Positions 21,333 through 31,835 are shown, counted from the stretch's first letter. The stretch: 64,000 nt of DNA from Euclidia mi (GCA_944739405.2 OX123182.2:93488051-93552050), one strand, 5' to 3'. The notes: a model not told the origin generated them from the sequence alone. Translations and numbers: made by a program.

Positions 21333-21475
21333 ACTTTAAACCCTAGGGCTTTAAGAAAACCTTTATTTGCTTCAGTTAATTTCTTAACTTTTTTCTTACG
21401 TCTTTGCACCTTGGTAATCGTAGAAGAACTAAGACGATTTGTTTTCACTGGAGTATTTTTATAGTATACTATCAT
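21329..21475 (-). CDS. 48-residue very basic protein between minor and major capsid genes
   Basis: ATG at 21475-21473, stop TGA at 21331-21329. The protein has a central cluster VQRRKKKVKK followed by NKGFLKALGFKV at the C-terminus. Its start shares ATGA with the stop of the upstream gene and its stop shares ATGA with the capsid start, so it is precisely embedded between two structural genes. That placement, with no spare bases, is the best evidence that it is real. A role in DNA condensation or as a capsid cement/core peptide, like adenoviral core peptides, is a guess from its charge and position. Confidence 0.75.
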   Translation of the reverse strand: MIVYYKNTPVKTNRLSSSTITKVQRRKKKVKKLTEANKGFLKALGFKV

Positions 21476-21882
21476 TGTGCTTTTTTTAAATGAAGACGTA
21501 GTTGAATATGTTCTTTTCCAAAGTTAATACAGTGACCAAACTGATCAACGATCTTAACAGATATAGATGAAATTATGTTTTTGTTTACTGGAAAGTAAAT
21601 AACGTTTTGCGGTTTTTCCAAGCACCGATGACCTAGAGCAGTATCAGATACAAATTCATGAATATAATGGGTCGGTAATCCGTTGCAGTACGAACCGTGA
21701 ATTAGATCACATTCGATTCTGATTACGGACAAACTGTTGTTGATAATGGGGATATTTTGTCTTAAATTTAATACTGAGAAGTATAGTAAACCGCACTCGT
21801 ATTGATCAGATAAATGTAGTGGTGGTTGAAAATATGTAACCAATTCCGACTTATTTCCAGAGATGGTAATCGTAGTAGACAT
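21472..21882 (-). CDS. Putative minor capsid protein of the Polinton
   Basis: 136 residues, intact. It contains ITISGNKSELVTYFQPPLHL, a CGLLYFSVLNLRQNIP block and THYIHEF, with alternating hydrophobic residues typical of beta structure and no membrane segment or signal peptide. Polintons usually encode a single jelly-roll penton-like protein next to the major capsid gene, and this gene sits in that position. Identification is by context and general pattern, not by a diagnostic motif. The stop overlaps the next start (ATGA). The upstream protease ends 33 bp before its start. Confidence 0.6.
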   Translation of the reverse strand: MSTTITISGNKSELVTYFQPPLHLSDQYECGLLYFSVLNLRQNIPIINNSLSVIRIECDLIHGSYCNGLPTHYIHEFVSDTALGHRCLEKPQNVIYFPVNKNIISSISVKIVDQFGHCINFGKEHIQLRLHLKKAQ

Positions 21883-21915
21883 GCTTGTATACTGAACGCT
21901 TTTGTAAGATTCTGT

Positions 21916-22263
21916 TTATTTTATTCCTGTACTATACCAAAAATTCTTCAAAAAGTTTAAACAAAGATGTCCGCAATTAAAAGGGTGATCACGCTGCATA
22001 TTTTCATAATTATAGTAAACTTTGGAACCAACGTATTTTATAAATTCTTTTGGAGGTTTTAAATTGCCATAACTGTCAAAATACTCAATATAGTCATTGT
22101 ATTTTGCATAGGCTACCCAATGAGAACCAAGATTCTTAGAGCTATCTAAATTAATAACTCCACATTCTCTTTTAAATGGGTATTTAGGGAGCTCATCTCT
22201 CATAAAGACACCTCTAAAATAGGGAATATTGTGTCCATACTTCAAAATGTCTAAATTACTCAA
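21916..22263 (-). CDS. Adenovirus-like cysteine protease of the Polinton
   Basis: 115 residues with the complete catalytic arrangement: His48 in GSHWVAYAK, Asp63 in YFDSYG, Gln90 in NMQRDH and Cys101 in FNCGHLCLNF. This order H-D/E-Q-C and the CGxxC block are characteristic of the adenain/Ulp1-type maturation proteases of adenoviruses and Polintons. It would cleave capsid-associated precursors during virion maturation. The preceding gene product (22287-23102) is a likely substrate. The gene starts 23 bp after that gene's stop. Intact. Confidence 0.92.
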   Translation of the reverse strand: MSNLDILKYGHNIPYFRGVFMRDELPKYPFKRECGVINLDSSKNLGSHWVAYAKYNDYIEYFDSYGNLKPPKEFIKYVGSKVYYNYENMQRDHPFNCGHLCLNFLKNFWYSTGIK

Positions 22264-22286
22264 AGCTCGATTGGGTAGCCGATATC

Positions 22287-23102
22287 TTAGTTTTTTTCTT
22301 TCGATACAAAAATTCCAAGCCCATCTTTATGAGGTTTAACATGAAGTCCTTTGCCGATGCAGAGAGCCTCCATTTTTTCGTTGTGTCTCTTCGATTCAGC
22401 ATACAACTTTTTTGCCATCTTAAATTCATTTATGGTTTTAGCAATACCAGCTGCACCGCCTGCTAAGGCTCCCGCTGCAGATAATCCCGCGAAAATTGGA
22501 ATCAAAGGTAATACTCCACCAGATTTTGGTATAGGAATAACACGTGGAAGTTTAATAGACGAATCATTAGCTAACTCTCTGGTAGCGGCCATTGCTAATT
22601 CTATTGCCGCTTTTTTGCACTTTGGTTTTAATTTTTTTATATGTCTTTTCGTTTTATTGATGACATTACGAAACTTATTTTTTAACCCTTTTCCAGATAC
22701 GGTTTTTTGCAAACACTTTCTGTTACTTTTTTTAAGACCAGAACCAGTTTTAAGTTTTGTTGACATAGCGCTGCTTACTAAACGTGCTGCCAGTTTTTCT
22801 CCCACACTTGCATCCGGAGCAACTGATCGCTTTTTCGCCATATTTAACAAAACCAAATCGGCCTTATGGCGGTCCTTTAAGTTTGAAGACTTGTAATAGG
22901 CAATGTCGTGTTCTTTGCAATATTCGTCTAATTTATTAACGCCTTTATCTCCACGTGTAAGCCTTTTAACTAATTTGGTGCCAGGTCCGCAATAATTATA
23001 TCCCGGTAAATGTAATTCAAATGGTAAATTATTAAGGAGACAATTTAGAAGACTGCTCTCTCCAATACCCATCATACGACTAATGCACCATGGGGTAAAC
23101 AT
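22287..23102 (-). CDS. Capsid-associated protein with phospholipase A2-like domain and membrane-active segment
   Basis: 271 residues. Near the N-terminus is a phospholipase A2-like signature: calcium-loop YNYCGPG (residues 35-41) and the His-Asp pair in EYCKEHDIAYY (H65, D66), as in parvovirus capsid N-termini. The middle (about 115-165) is strongly basic. Residues about 200-228 are Gly/Ala-rich and hydrophobic (LIPIFAGLSAAGALAGGAAG), which recalls the membrane-lytic part of adenovirus pVI. A VSGKG sequence fits the loose adenain cleavage pattern. Its ATG follows the integrase stop with no gap (TAAATG). A part in particle entry is inferred from these domains. Intact. Confidence 0.8.
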   Translation of the reverse strand: MFTPWCISRMMGIGESSLLNCLLNNLPFELHLPGYNYCGPGTKLVKRLTRGDKGVNKLDEYCKEHDIAYYKSSNLKDRHKADLVLLNMAKKRSVAPDASVGEKLAARLVSSAMSTKLKTGSGLKKSNRKCLQKTVSGKGLKNKFRNVINKTKRHIKKLKPKCKKAAIELAMAATRELANDSSIKLPRVIPIPKSGGVLPLIPIFAGLSAAGALAGGAAGIAKTINEFKMAKKLYAESKRHNEKMEALCIGKGLHVKPHKDGLGIFVSKEKN

Positions 23103-24068
23103 TTAATAAATATTCGATTTATCAAACCAACTGTTTTCAGAAGAGGGCAAACCTAACCACTTTACTAAAACTCTATTTCCTTTACTTCTGAGAACTTTCT
23201 CGACTAGATACAAATTGGGATGTTCTGTCTTTTGAAGCTCTTGAACATAAAATGCACCTAAAATTGGTTGGCCTCTGATTGAATCTTCAATTAAGTAGGT
23301 AATAGGGGTAGTATTCTGTATTTTTCTAATCTTAAATATTTCTGTCGACCAGTTAGGAGTATATCCTTTTTCAAATGTTCCTTTGTACTTACTGATACGT
23401 ACATAATCACCTACTTTGAACTTGCTTTTTATACTACCGGTTTTTACCATTGTGAAATATCTCTCCAATATGTGATTTTTATTAAAATTATCCACGTTTG
23501 CTGGCATTTCTTTGATCGTTCGATGATAGGTGTGATTGTATTTATAAATAACATTATCAAGAGTAATATCTATCCAGTTATAGTTACCTTTTAAACTAAA
23601 TTCCTTATAAAGTTTAGATTTCAATGTTCTGATAAATCGCTCGACTATTGATGCCTTTTTTGTCGAGAAGGTTGAATAATGGTTAATAAAATAAGATTTC
23701 ATAAGTTTTTGGAACTTATTATTATAAAATTCTGTGCCATTGTCTGTTTGAAGATTTCGGGGAACGCGCCCTTTATCCAACAAATTCTTGAAAGAGTTGC
23801 ATACGACATCTTTGGTTTTACTTTTCAAAGGAAGGGTCCAAGCGTATTTCGAAAATGTATCAATGATAGCGAGAATAAATCGGTAATTCTTATTTTCGTT
23901 AGAAATTGATTGCATATCAATTAAGTCTGCCTGCCAAAGGTCGTCTATATCTTTCATAATAACGTGTCTGCGTGGAAAGTTTACCCTCGCATTTTTATGA
24001 ATTTCATTTACCACATCAGCTTTACTCATATTGAAAATTCTGCATTTAAACACTTGTCTTGAATCCAA
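23103..24068 (-). CDS. Polinton integrase (retroviral-type, with chromodomain)
   Basis: 321 residues. The catalytic triad is visible as Asp in LWQADLIDMQ, Asp in LQTDNGTEFYNN and Glu in KKASIVERFIRTLKSKLYKE. The C-terminal about 40 residues (YLVEKVLRSKGNRVLVKWLG, then ENSWFDKSNI) form a chromodomain, which in this family targets integration to chromatin. Between them is a KFKVGDYVRISKYKG-type SH3-like region. A classical N-terminal HHCC zinc domain is not obvious. The stop is immediately followed by the next start (TAAATG). Intact, so the machinery for insertion was functional recently. Confidence 0.93.
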   Translation of the reverse strand: MDSRQVFKCRIFNMSKADVVNEIHKNARVNFPRRHVIMKDIDDLWQADLIDMQSISNENKNYRFILAIIDTFSKYAWTLPLKSKTKDVVCNSFKNLLDKGRVPRNLQTDNGTEFYNNKFQKLMKSYFINHYSTFSTKKASIVERFIRTLKSKLYKEFSLKGNYNWIDITLDNVIYKYNHTYHRTIKEMPANVDNFNKNHILERYFTMVKTGSIKSKFKVGDYVRISKYKGTFEKGYTPNWSTEIFKIRKIQNTTPITYLIEDSIRGQPILGAFYVQELQKTEHPNLYLVEKVLRSKGNRVLVKWLGLPSSENSWFDKSNIY

Positions 24069-24105
24069 TGATGATACTAAATAAAAATAATGTGATAGGT
24101 ACTAT

Positions 24106-25032
24106 TTATTGTTTAATTATGTCAGCTTCTTTTAACTCTTCTATTATAGATAAAATTTCATTATCATGGTTCGTATTGCCAGCATCTCTTGAAGCAACTA
24201 ATAGTTTCAGTCTCTCAACTAATTCGTTGGGGTCATCCCAATATACTAGATCAGTATTGTTTTTGTATTTTTTTATCTTTGGCAAGTTTCCTCCAAGTTT
24301 AGCGAGACTTTTATCGTTTGATGTTTCGGTAAACATTGGTTTGATTATTTCACGATATTTTATTCCTTTATCACCTTTTATTTGGCCTTTAGGATTGAAG
24401 TCTCTCTTGTGCGCATTTGTGTTATGCAACATATCCTTGTAGACAAGTTTATCTTTGCCTGATATTAATTTTAAATCAGGTTTTTTTCGAAGTAAAAGTT
24501 CTTTGAGGCCAGGAGTTAAAATGTAGGATTTATCGTCAATTTTAATAAAAATGACACTGTCGTTATCCAGACTATCAATTTTAGAAAATGACACTACTGA
24601 GTTTCCCATCAATAAAGTCTTATTTTCACTTCTTATTCCGAACGGTATATTTACTCCATCATAAATATTACACATATCATCACCATCTAATGAAATTTCT
24701 AAATCCTCTGGTAATTCTATTTTATGAGATTTTTTAACCGATTGTGCAGAATTTAGTTTTGGTTCGTAAAAGTCCTCAAACTTTGTAGATGAGCTAGTAT
24801 TAATGTCTTCCAATTCAATATTCCCAGAATTAGTGAGTGTTGTATTTTCTAAATCTTTTATTTTTTTCATAGTTTTATTTGAATCAACTAGAGTTTTAAG
24901 GGGATCTGTAACAGGTTTTAGTAATTTGTCGAGCGACAAGTTCATTGAATGTTCCTGGTTCTTTATTTGTTTTATTTTATTCTTTATGGAATCTACGGAC
25001 TTCAATAATTCTATTTTAATATTTTTCTCCAT
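24106..25032 (-). CDS. Conserved Polinton protein of unknown function
   Basis: 308 residues, intact, placed between ATPase and integrase. The N-terminal third is Lys/Asn-rich and probably helical. The middle has LTPGLKELLLRKKPDL. The C-terminus has VYWDDPNELVERLKLLVASR followed by NTNHDNEILSIIEELKEADI. I remember this C-terminal block (D-x-NEL-x2-RL-x-LL ... N-EI-x2-II-EL) as recurring in many arthropod Polinton-derived proteins, where it is classed as a domain of unknown function. No enzymatic motif or membrane segment is seen. Confidence 0.8.
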   Translation of the reverse strand: MEKNIKIELLKSVDSIKNKIKQIKNQEHSMNLSLDKLLKPVTDPLKTLVDSNKTMKKIKDLENTTLTNSGNIELEDINTSSSTKFEDFYEPKLNSAQSVKKSHKIELPEDLEISLDGDDMCNIYDGVNIPFGIRSENKTLLMGNSVVSFSKIDSLDNDSVIFIKIDDKSYILTPGLKELLLRKKPDLKLISGKDKLVYKDMLHNTNAHKRDFNPKGQIKGDKGIKYREIIKPMFTETSNDKSLAKLGGNLPKIKKYKNNTDLVYWDDPNELVERLKLLVASRDAGNTNHDNEILSIIEELKEADIIKQ

Positions 25033-25114
25033 CTTATAACAACTGTGATCAGTTAAAGATCAAATTATACTGAATTTGATTTTGGATATTAATGACTTAT
25101 ATACGTATATAAAA

Positions 25115-25801
25115 TCAATCAAATTTAAAAAACATATCAAAGTTCTGTCTGTACCTTCCATTATTTAATGGTGATTCTTTATTAATAAGTAGAAAATTAT
25201 AAGGTTTACTCCAAACAGTTTGACAAATTTTTTTGAACTCTTTCCATTGTAAATCAGAACTAACATGCTCTTCATAAACATGTTTTAAATTCACATCATC
25301 TTGTTTGAATATAATAAGAAAATTAACATTGTCACGTAACAATTGCTTAGGAATTTTAGAATAGGTTTGAGATAAATAGAAACAATCGATTTGTTTATGC
25401 CTTCCCATACAAAAATAATTGCGGATATTAACTTGATTTTCACACGCAACGTCATCAAAAATAAATACAGAATTTGTTAAAGCTTCATTTGGAGAAATTA
25501 CATCTTTATCATCACTGAACTCATAGAAGTTAATCTGCGGCACTCTTTTTAGAACTTCTGTCAAAAACCGGTATTTCGGTTGAAAATAGGTCTTAGAGTA
25601 AAGATATAGATTTCTGAATTTGAGTCCATTTTCATGCAGCAGTAAACTTATCATAACATTAGTTTTGCCACAATTTGAAGGACCGCATATTATACACCGA
25701 ATGGTATTTGGCAATAGAGCGCTATGTCTGATGTAGCCAATAGAGTCAGTTAAACTTATATTATTAACATAGAGGGATATGGGCTGCTTGATCAACTTCA
25801 T
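25115..25801 (-). CDS. DNA-packaging ATPase (A32/FtsK-HerA type)
   Basis: 228 residues. Walker A is CGPSNCGKTNVMISLLL near residue 40, Walker B is SVFIFDDVAC near residue 113, and a GRHKQIDCFYLSQTYSKIPK block follows, as in genome-packaging ATPases of adeno-, pox- and Polinton-like elements. It would pump element DNA into the capsid. The gene begins 277 bp after the polymerase stop. The interval holds a poly(A) signal for polymerase and a run of TA repeats that includes TATA-like sequence, so it may start a separate transcript. Intact. Confidence 0.92.
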   Translation of the reverse strand: MKLIKQPISLYVNNISLTDSIGYIRHSALLPNTIRCIICGPSNCGKTNVMISLLLHENGLKFRNLYLYSKTYFQPKYRFLTEVLKRVPQINFYEFSDDKDVISPNEALTNSVFIFDDVACENQVNIRNYFCMGRHKQIDCFYLSQTYSKIPKQLLRDNVNFLIIFKQDDVNLKHVYEEHVSSDLQWKEFKKICQTVWSKPYNFLLINKESPLNNGRYRQNFDMFFKFD

Positions 25802-25961
25802 CTTGCCGATTAATTAAAAAACTATTTTACATGCATATATATATATATATATTATACAGTCTTATTTGAAGTGTATGTATTTCCATGACAACGCTAGGTT
25901 GATGTCAATTTATACAAAGGTAGGCAATAAATAAAAATACAGATTCAATACAATATAAACT

Positions 25962-25967
25962 TTTATT
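25962..25967 (-). promoter_or_regulatory. Poly(A) signal AATAAA downstream of polymerase gene
   Basis: On the minus strand AATAAA lies about 115 bp after the polymerase stop and before the ATPase start, in the right place to end the polymerase transcript. Confidence 0.5.
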
Positions 25968-26078
25968 GGTAAGTAGCATAATACATTATCATAATAATAT
26001 AAGCATAACTAACTATACATTTAAAGAAATCGTAAATACCTATTTACACATTCATAATAGTATAAATACATTTTATCA

Positions 26079-29000
26079 TTAAAACATAATTTTATAATGT
26101 CCCCAAGGTAATGTCTCTATATTATTTGCTAATATATATCTTTTATCATCATTTCTGTTCATCACTGTTTTAGTAACATGTTGTGAATATAGTTCGTGTT
26201 TGATTGATTTAATCAAATTCATTTTAAAACAACTGACCTCATTATTAAATAGTGTTTTGTTGTAGTCTGATATCTCTAATTTATTTGTGACAGATTTAGA
26301 AACACCTTTTGCTTTTTTAATTTGATTTTGTGAGGTAATTAAACAATAAAGCTTCGCTCTTAAGCCAGTAAATTTACTGATTACATCTGCACCTAGTTCA
26401 TCTTTGAATAAGCCAGGTACTTTTGCATTAACTTGTGGTATTAAATAAGGGTTGTCAAAATCAAAATTACTTGTATCGAAATCATTCAAATTATTTCTTA
26501 TGTCACTGTAAATGTCTTTTGTATAAATTAAATATAGTAAGCTATCAGTATCTGTGTAACAAAGCTTGATATTATGCATATATTTATTTTTCATATTGTA
26601 ATGAAAGTGATAGAGATGTGACTTAGCATATTCTAATACAGTAAAACCTATATAAATCGGTTTATCTAAAATAATTTTCTCTGGTTTTAATTGAATAGCT
26701 ACAAAGTTTTCTGAAAATATAGTAACACATTTCAAATTGGGCTTGCAAATTAGTCGTTCAGCACCAAGTTGTTTTTTTGTGATATTATTCGTATCAATCC
26801 ATTTCGTGGTTACTTTAACATCAACCTGTTTACGTTTGTTTTCGATAGTTTTACCAAAAATTGAGTTATTTAATAGTTTGAAAAAGTCTTTTTCAAATGA
26901 TGTGGTGGATGCTTGACGGAGACTAGTATTTAAATCAATATATTTTTTTAAATAATCTTCTTGTCTAAATGTAAGAATACGGTGTACTTTTCTTAGAATG
27001 AGTCCATGCCTCAAACATTGTTTTAAATTATTATAATGTATTATATAGTTAAACTTATCGTATAAATTTGCAATGAGTTTTGCTGTTTTCCCTCCTGGAG
27101 GGACAAATTTTTCTGGAGCAAAAGGTAAATCGCTATGAGAATCATGTAGGTGATCAGGATATTCAAGATCGACTTCTAATATAAAACCGTAATTGCTGTT
27201 CTCTGATACACTCATAACATCAAAACAATTAATTTCCTCTTGATTTAATAGTCTAAAGTCCGAAATAGGGAATTTCTTACTCATTGCGTAACCGTACAGA
27301 TTATTGCAATCAAGATATATCAAATAGCTGGAAGGTTGTATATCATTGTATTGTGATAAATACATATTATTAGCTTTCGCGTGACGTAAAGAGCACTGTG
27401 CTAAACCACCACGTATACCCTTTTCCAACATTTGATATATTTCTATGTTATCAATTAAATCTAATTCAACCCGTGTATTCAGTAGCATAGCATCCCAGCT
27501 CAAACTAGGTGCTGTTATATAGTATGCAGGGTCTAAATTATAATATTTTGGACTTATGTTACGAAAATTTTCAAATATATCGCATAGCAACATAATATCA
27601 CATTTAAGATATAAATCAGTATACTCGCCCAAAGTACATACATTAAATGAATGCCACACAGTTTTTGCGTGTTCATATTCAGCATCAGAAATATGTTCCA
27701 GTTTCAATGTATTATAGAAATATTTTTTATGAGGAAGTTTTCTTTCTTCATACTTTTCCCAAGAGTTCATATAATCATATGGATATACCCCCTTCTTTTT
27801 TAGTATATTAATGTTTTCGTGATTAAATTCCATTGATAAGTAAACAAAATCTTTTTCTGTCAGACTTTTACTTAATATATCTAAACTTGAACTTAGAAAC
27901 TGAAACGAATCAATGAATTTCATTTGAATGGAGTGGTTACGTATCTCGCTAGAAATGTATTTGGTAATGGTTAAATACCTTTCTTTAGTCTTAGGTATGA
28001 TTTTAATGTGACCTTTATACTTAACTAATTCTTCTATAAACAAATGGGAGTCATAATTCGATAAATTATGAAAAACTATAGGTATAAGTTGACAGACTCT
28101 GTACATTAAATTACAGTGAGAATGTGCAGCTCCTCTATATTTTCCAGTTACATGATCATGGTCATATACTTTGTCATCGAATAATAAGTGATCACAAATA
28201 TGACAAGTACTTGCAGAGCTATGTCTTATTTTTTCTATTCTTGTTAACGGTAACATAGGTGTTTTAAAAGATAATATTTTATCAATTTTTTTCACATCTT
28301 CCACTAGATTTTTTACAAATACTTGAACACAATCTGACCCTCTGTAGGAAACATATTTATTCTGAGTCTGATCGTGCGAGCAACAAATATAATACCCAAA
28401 GCACGAAGGTTCATGTTTTTTGAAATTGTGAGTTTTTTCCGTAATTTTTTCTGAGCAACTTAGCAAAAGACTTTCAAAATCAGCGTAAATAACATAATTT
28501 ATTCTTTGTTTTCTCTCATAATTCTTAAAACCAATCTTGCGACTAGTTTCAGGCAAAATAGTTAAAACTTTTGAACACACATGGGATTGATACTTGATTT
28601 CGCTACTATAAAATTGCAAACATGATTCACAAAGAAAAAGTTTACCCTTATGATTTGTAACTTGACGCCGTACCAGTCTCAGTAGATTTTTAATCAGACA
28701 GTAATGACCTTTACCATTTTTTTCGAAATATAATAAATTCACATGATTCGTTTTTCTATTATTTGTTAAATATAAAGGACCTGTCACATTTTCACTATTT
28801 TCATCTATTCCATAAATATTTATACTAACATCATTGTTTGTTTCAAATAATTTTATGTCTTGATATGTTACTGGGAAAGACATTCCTTTAATATTGAAAA
28901 TGGAACTGTAGTGCGGGTATGATGCAGTCCTACAAACATTCTGCTTAGCGGGATATAAGGCTGCTAGAATACTCCATAAAAAACAGTGATTATCATTATT

Positions 29001-29622
29001 TTGTACATTCACACAACTTTTTTTATTGGTAATTCTTTTTGGTAAATCTAAATAAGTGCCACCACTTAATGGACAATATTTATTGATATTAATTTCTAAA
29101 TAGCTCAATGAATGACAATACCATCCAGATTCTTTGTGTTCGTATTCTGATAGCTTACATTTTAAAATTTCAATTATTTGTAAGTACCAATCATGTATAT
29201 CTGTGTTCTTGTAAATAATTTTATATTTAGTATTGAATGATTTCAATTGTTGCTCATTTGTTTTTTCTAAGACAAAGTAAGCAAACAATTCGAAATTCAA
29301 TTTGATACAATTATTTTTCTTTAATGACATATCAATTAATTTTAATATATCGTTTTTATTATTATGCAAGAAATTCTCAGGCGTGAGGGTTTTAATATCA
29401 TGTGAATAATTCAAACGATATGTTACGATTCTATTTTTGAAAGCACTGGCAATTATGTAAATATTTTCAAATTGAGTTCGTAAGAGACTATTAGATTTAT
29501 GGATGTTGGTTCTTACATGATATTTCATTCGGTTCAGTGGTATTTCAATTTTACATTTTTCACATTCAATAAATTCAGGGTTATCATTAATATATTGCCT
29601 TCGATGAGTAGACAGGAATTGT
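26079..29622 (-). CDS. Protein-primed type B DNA polymerase of the Polinton
   Basis: From the first ATG (29528) the protein is 1149 residues. The frame stays open upstream to 29622, where a strong splice acceptor (pyrimidines then TTTTACAG) sits. The extra residues include CEKCKIEIPLNRMKYHVRTN, a zinc finger, so the true start is probably in an unseen upstream exon. Domains in order: NDNHCFLWSILAAL region; exonuclease motif YADFES; HNH-like zinc site (YDHDHVTGKYRG); FHNLSNYDSHLF; polymerase motif A YLDCNNLYGYAM; NSIFGKTIENKR; motif C YTDTDSLLY. All catalytic motifs are intact. It copies the element DNA using a protein primer bound at the inverted repeats. Confidence 0.94.
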
Positions 29623-29821
29623 ACTGTAAAATAGAAAGAAAAAATGAGCTTTAACTACATAGGATGAATATTTTATTACGTGCTATACTTATACATTAAC
29701 CAGTAAAATATAATGGAGAATAAAATATAATATAAAAGAACTATGATTACTTACTAATTATAAACTGAGTACTTAATTAGGTATTAAATGATCTTAAAGA
29801 TAAAATCTTTGTCAGTTAATA

Positions 29822-31835
29822 TTAATAATAACAACTGACAAAATCTAGAGGGCAGTGCTTAAATTCTTTTCGAGTTTCGTTTATAAACTCTTTCAACCGA
29901 TTCCAAGCAGGCGACTCATCATCGGTTCGATTTTTTATAGTTAGTATGGAATGTCTCCAACGGTTGATTGGAGCCACGCGTTCAACCTCTCCAACGTTAT
30001 ATATTTTCAGCTCTATATAATATTTTCCCTGCTTACGCTCATCACTTTGCCTGCTTATACCGTTTGCCACTCTACGGGTAAAATATGAGAAAAGAGGTGG
30101 TATTTTTTTACCCTGTGCGGTTCCAACAGATTGGTCTTCTTGTTCGTCGCTATCCGTGCCAAATAGATCATGCGAAGTGGACTTCATACATGAGCTGATG
30201 GGTTTGATGATGGTCTTCTTCTTCTTCTTCATCTTTTCATGAGATAATTCACCTTCCACCGGCCTCTTGGTAGCTAACGACGACGCTGGAGCGGATGACG
30301 AGGCAGACGCCAACGACGACAGACGCTTGTTCTCTCTCGACTTTTTAGTGTGCAACTGCTGCTGTTGCTCAACTTCTTCGTCAGACGAGAAAAGATTGGC
30401 TGCTGTTTGCTTCGACCTGAAAGTTACAGATAAGTACTATTAGACATAATAAAAACTAAATAGTTAATGGAAATCTGAAGTATTTGCATACCCTGTAGGA
30501 AAACAGGTGTATCTTTATGCATGTACCTATGTAAAAACTAAGTAGAGTGTAGTCAGTTCACTCATTTAATTCATTCACACATTTATGCAAGTCATTTAAA
30601 CTGTGATGAATCAAGGAAATATAATATCAAAATCAAAAAATCAAAATCAAAATCATTTATTCATCTAGGCCACTAAGTGACGCTTATGAACGTCAAAATT
30701 TAAGTTAATTACTTAATGATTCTACATTTACATTTACTGCCACGTTCGCAATGCAATAGGTAGAACCACGAGAAAGAACGGGCAATAAAACTCATGGCCA
30801 CTCTTTTCAAACAAATATAATGGTGGTACATTTTATTTTTGTAAGGAGCTGCAACTGTTTCACATTGTAAACATCTACTAGTAAAATTTTTAGTAGCTAT
30901 TGATATCATACTCAAGCAGTAAATTATGTTCATATGGTAAGCCTCCCAAAGTAAATATGGTGAAACAGGAGCATCCACTTACGTCTTTTTAATGTAGGCA
31001 ACTCGCGAACATGGTCAGAACTATGGTATATAAGTGAATGAAGCAGAAAGTAACGGTATTATGAAACCAAAGCAATCGACAACCTATTAGTTAGCCCATG
31101 ACCACGAGTTACCCACATTTTACAAATCCGCAAAGTTATAATGAAAGTGTGGAACATGAATGCAAAATATAGTATGAAATGAGAATATCGTAATTAACTA
31201 CACTATAAAATAAAACTACTAAATATTGACCTAGTCAAAAGCGAAGAACTACTTCCAAGCGCTCCTGTCATCAAAATAATCCTTCAAACTGTAATATGCC
31301 TTATTTATAAGATTCTTTTTAACTTCTGCCTGAAACGAACTTAATGGCAAGTCTAAAATATAAGTTGGTAATTTATTGTATATGCGAATACTGAGCCCAA
31401 TAAAAGAGCTATGCGTTTTGTGCAAACGAAAATACGGAACACATAATTTATGTCTATTTCTAGTATTGATATTGTGTCTGTCACTATTCATTTTATAAGA
31501 ATTTATGTTTAGTCTTACATGCATAACACTGGCATAAATATATTGTGACGCTACAGTAAGAATACCAATAGTTTTAAATTTTTCTTTGAGTGAGACTCTG
31601 GTCTTTAACTGGTAAATGGCCCTAACTGCCCGTTTCTGCAATATAAATCAACAATTACAATATATGAATTTGTCAAAATGAACTTATTCAATTTAATTTA
31701 TTAATATAATAGATGAATCGAATGAATTTACAAATGGGGAAGTGCGTGGAATGAGGGAATATATGAACTTGAGTTAAATTGATCGTTGAATAACATAGTT
31801 AAAAGATGAATTGAAAGAATGTACAGTACTTACAT
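29822..31835 (-). CDS. Spliced Polinton gene of unknown function with an intron inside its start codon
   Basis: Exon 2 (30416-29822) follows an acceptor CTTTCAG and is open from its first base to the stop. An upstream exon ends at 31834 in CGAAAAT, directly followed by the donor GTAAGT. Splicing joins AT to G and makes the ATG, giving 198 residues. A TATA box lies about 110 bp upstream of the donor. The protein begins with Ser, Lys and Gln, has an acidic FSSDEE patch, a Ser/Ala-rich part, the basic run MKKKKK and a conserved-looking C-terminal half with VERVAPINRWRHSIL. I do not recognise it. The intron contains the LINE fragment 30628-31645. An alternative is initiation at the in-frame ATG at 30355, giving 177 residues. 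Confidence 0.7.
30628..31645 (-). mobile_element. 5'-truncated CR1-like LINE inside a Polinton intron
   Basis: The minus strand encodes the last 130 residues of an RT (31641-31249) that closely matches 13550-13900 of the LINE at 9960-14567, then the same 3' UTR and a tail of repeated TTTGA units at 30628-30655. AT-rich strings resembling AATATAA flank both ends and may be the target duplication. 5' truncation is normal for LINE insertion. It proves that this LINE family was active after the Polinton had inserted. Confidence 0.88.

Noticed and set aside
22351..22896. 181-codon plus-strand frame
   Set aside because: Antisense shadow of the PLA2-like Polinton gene. The hydrophobic appearance comes from reading the basic region on the other strand.
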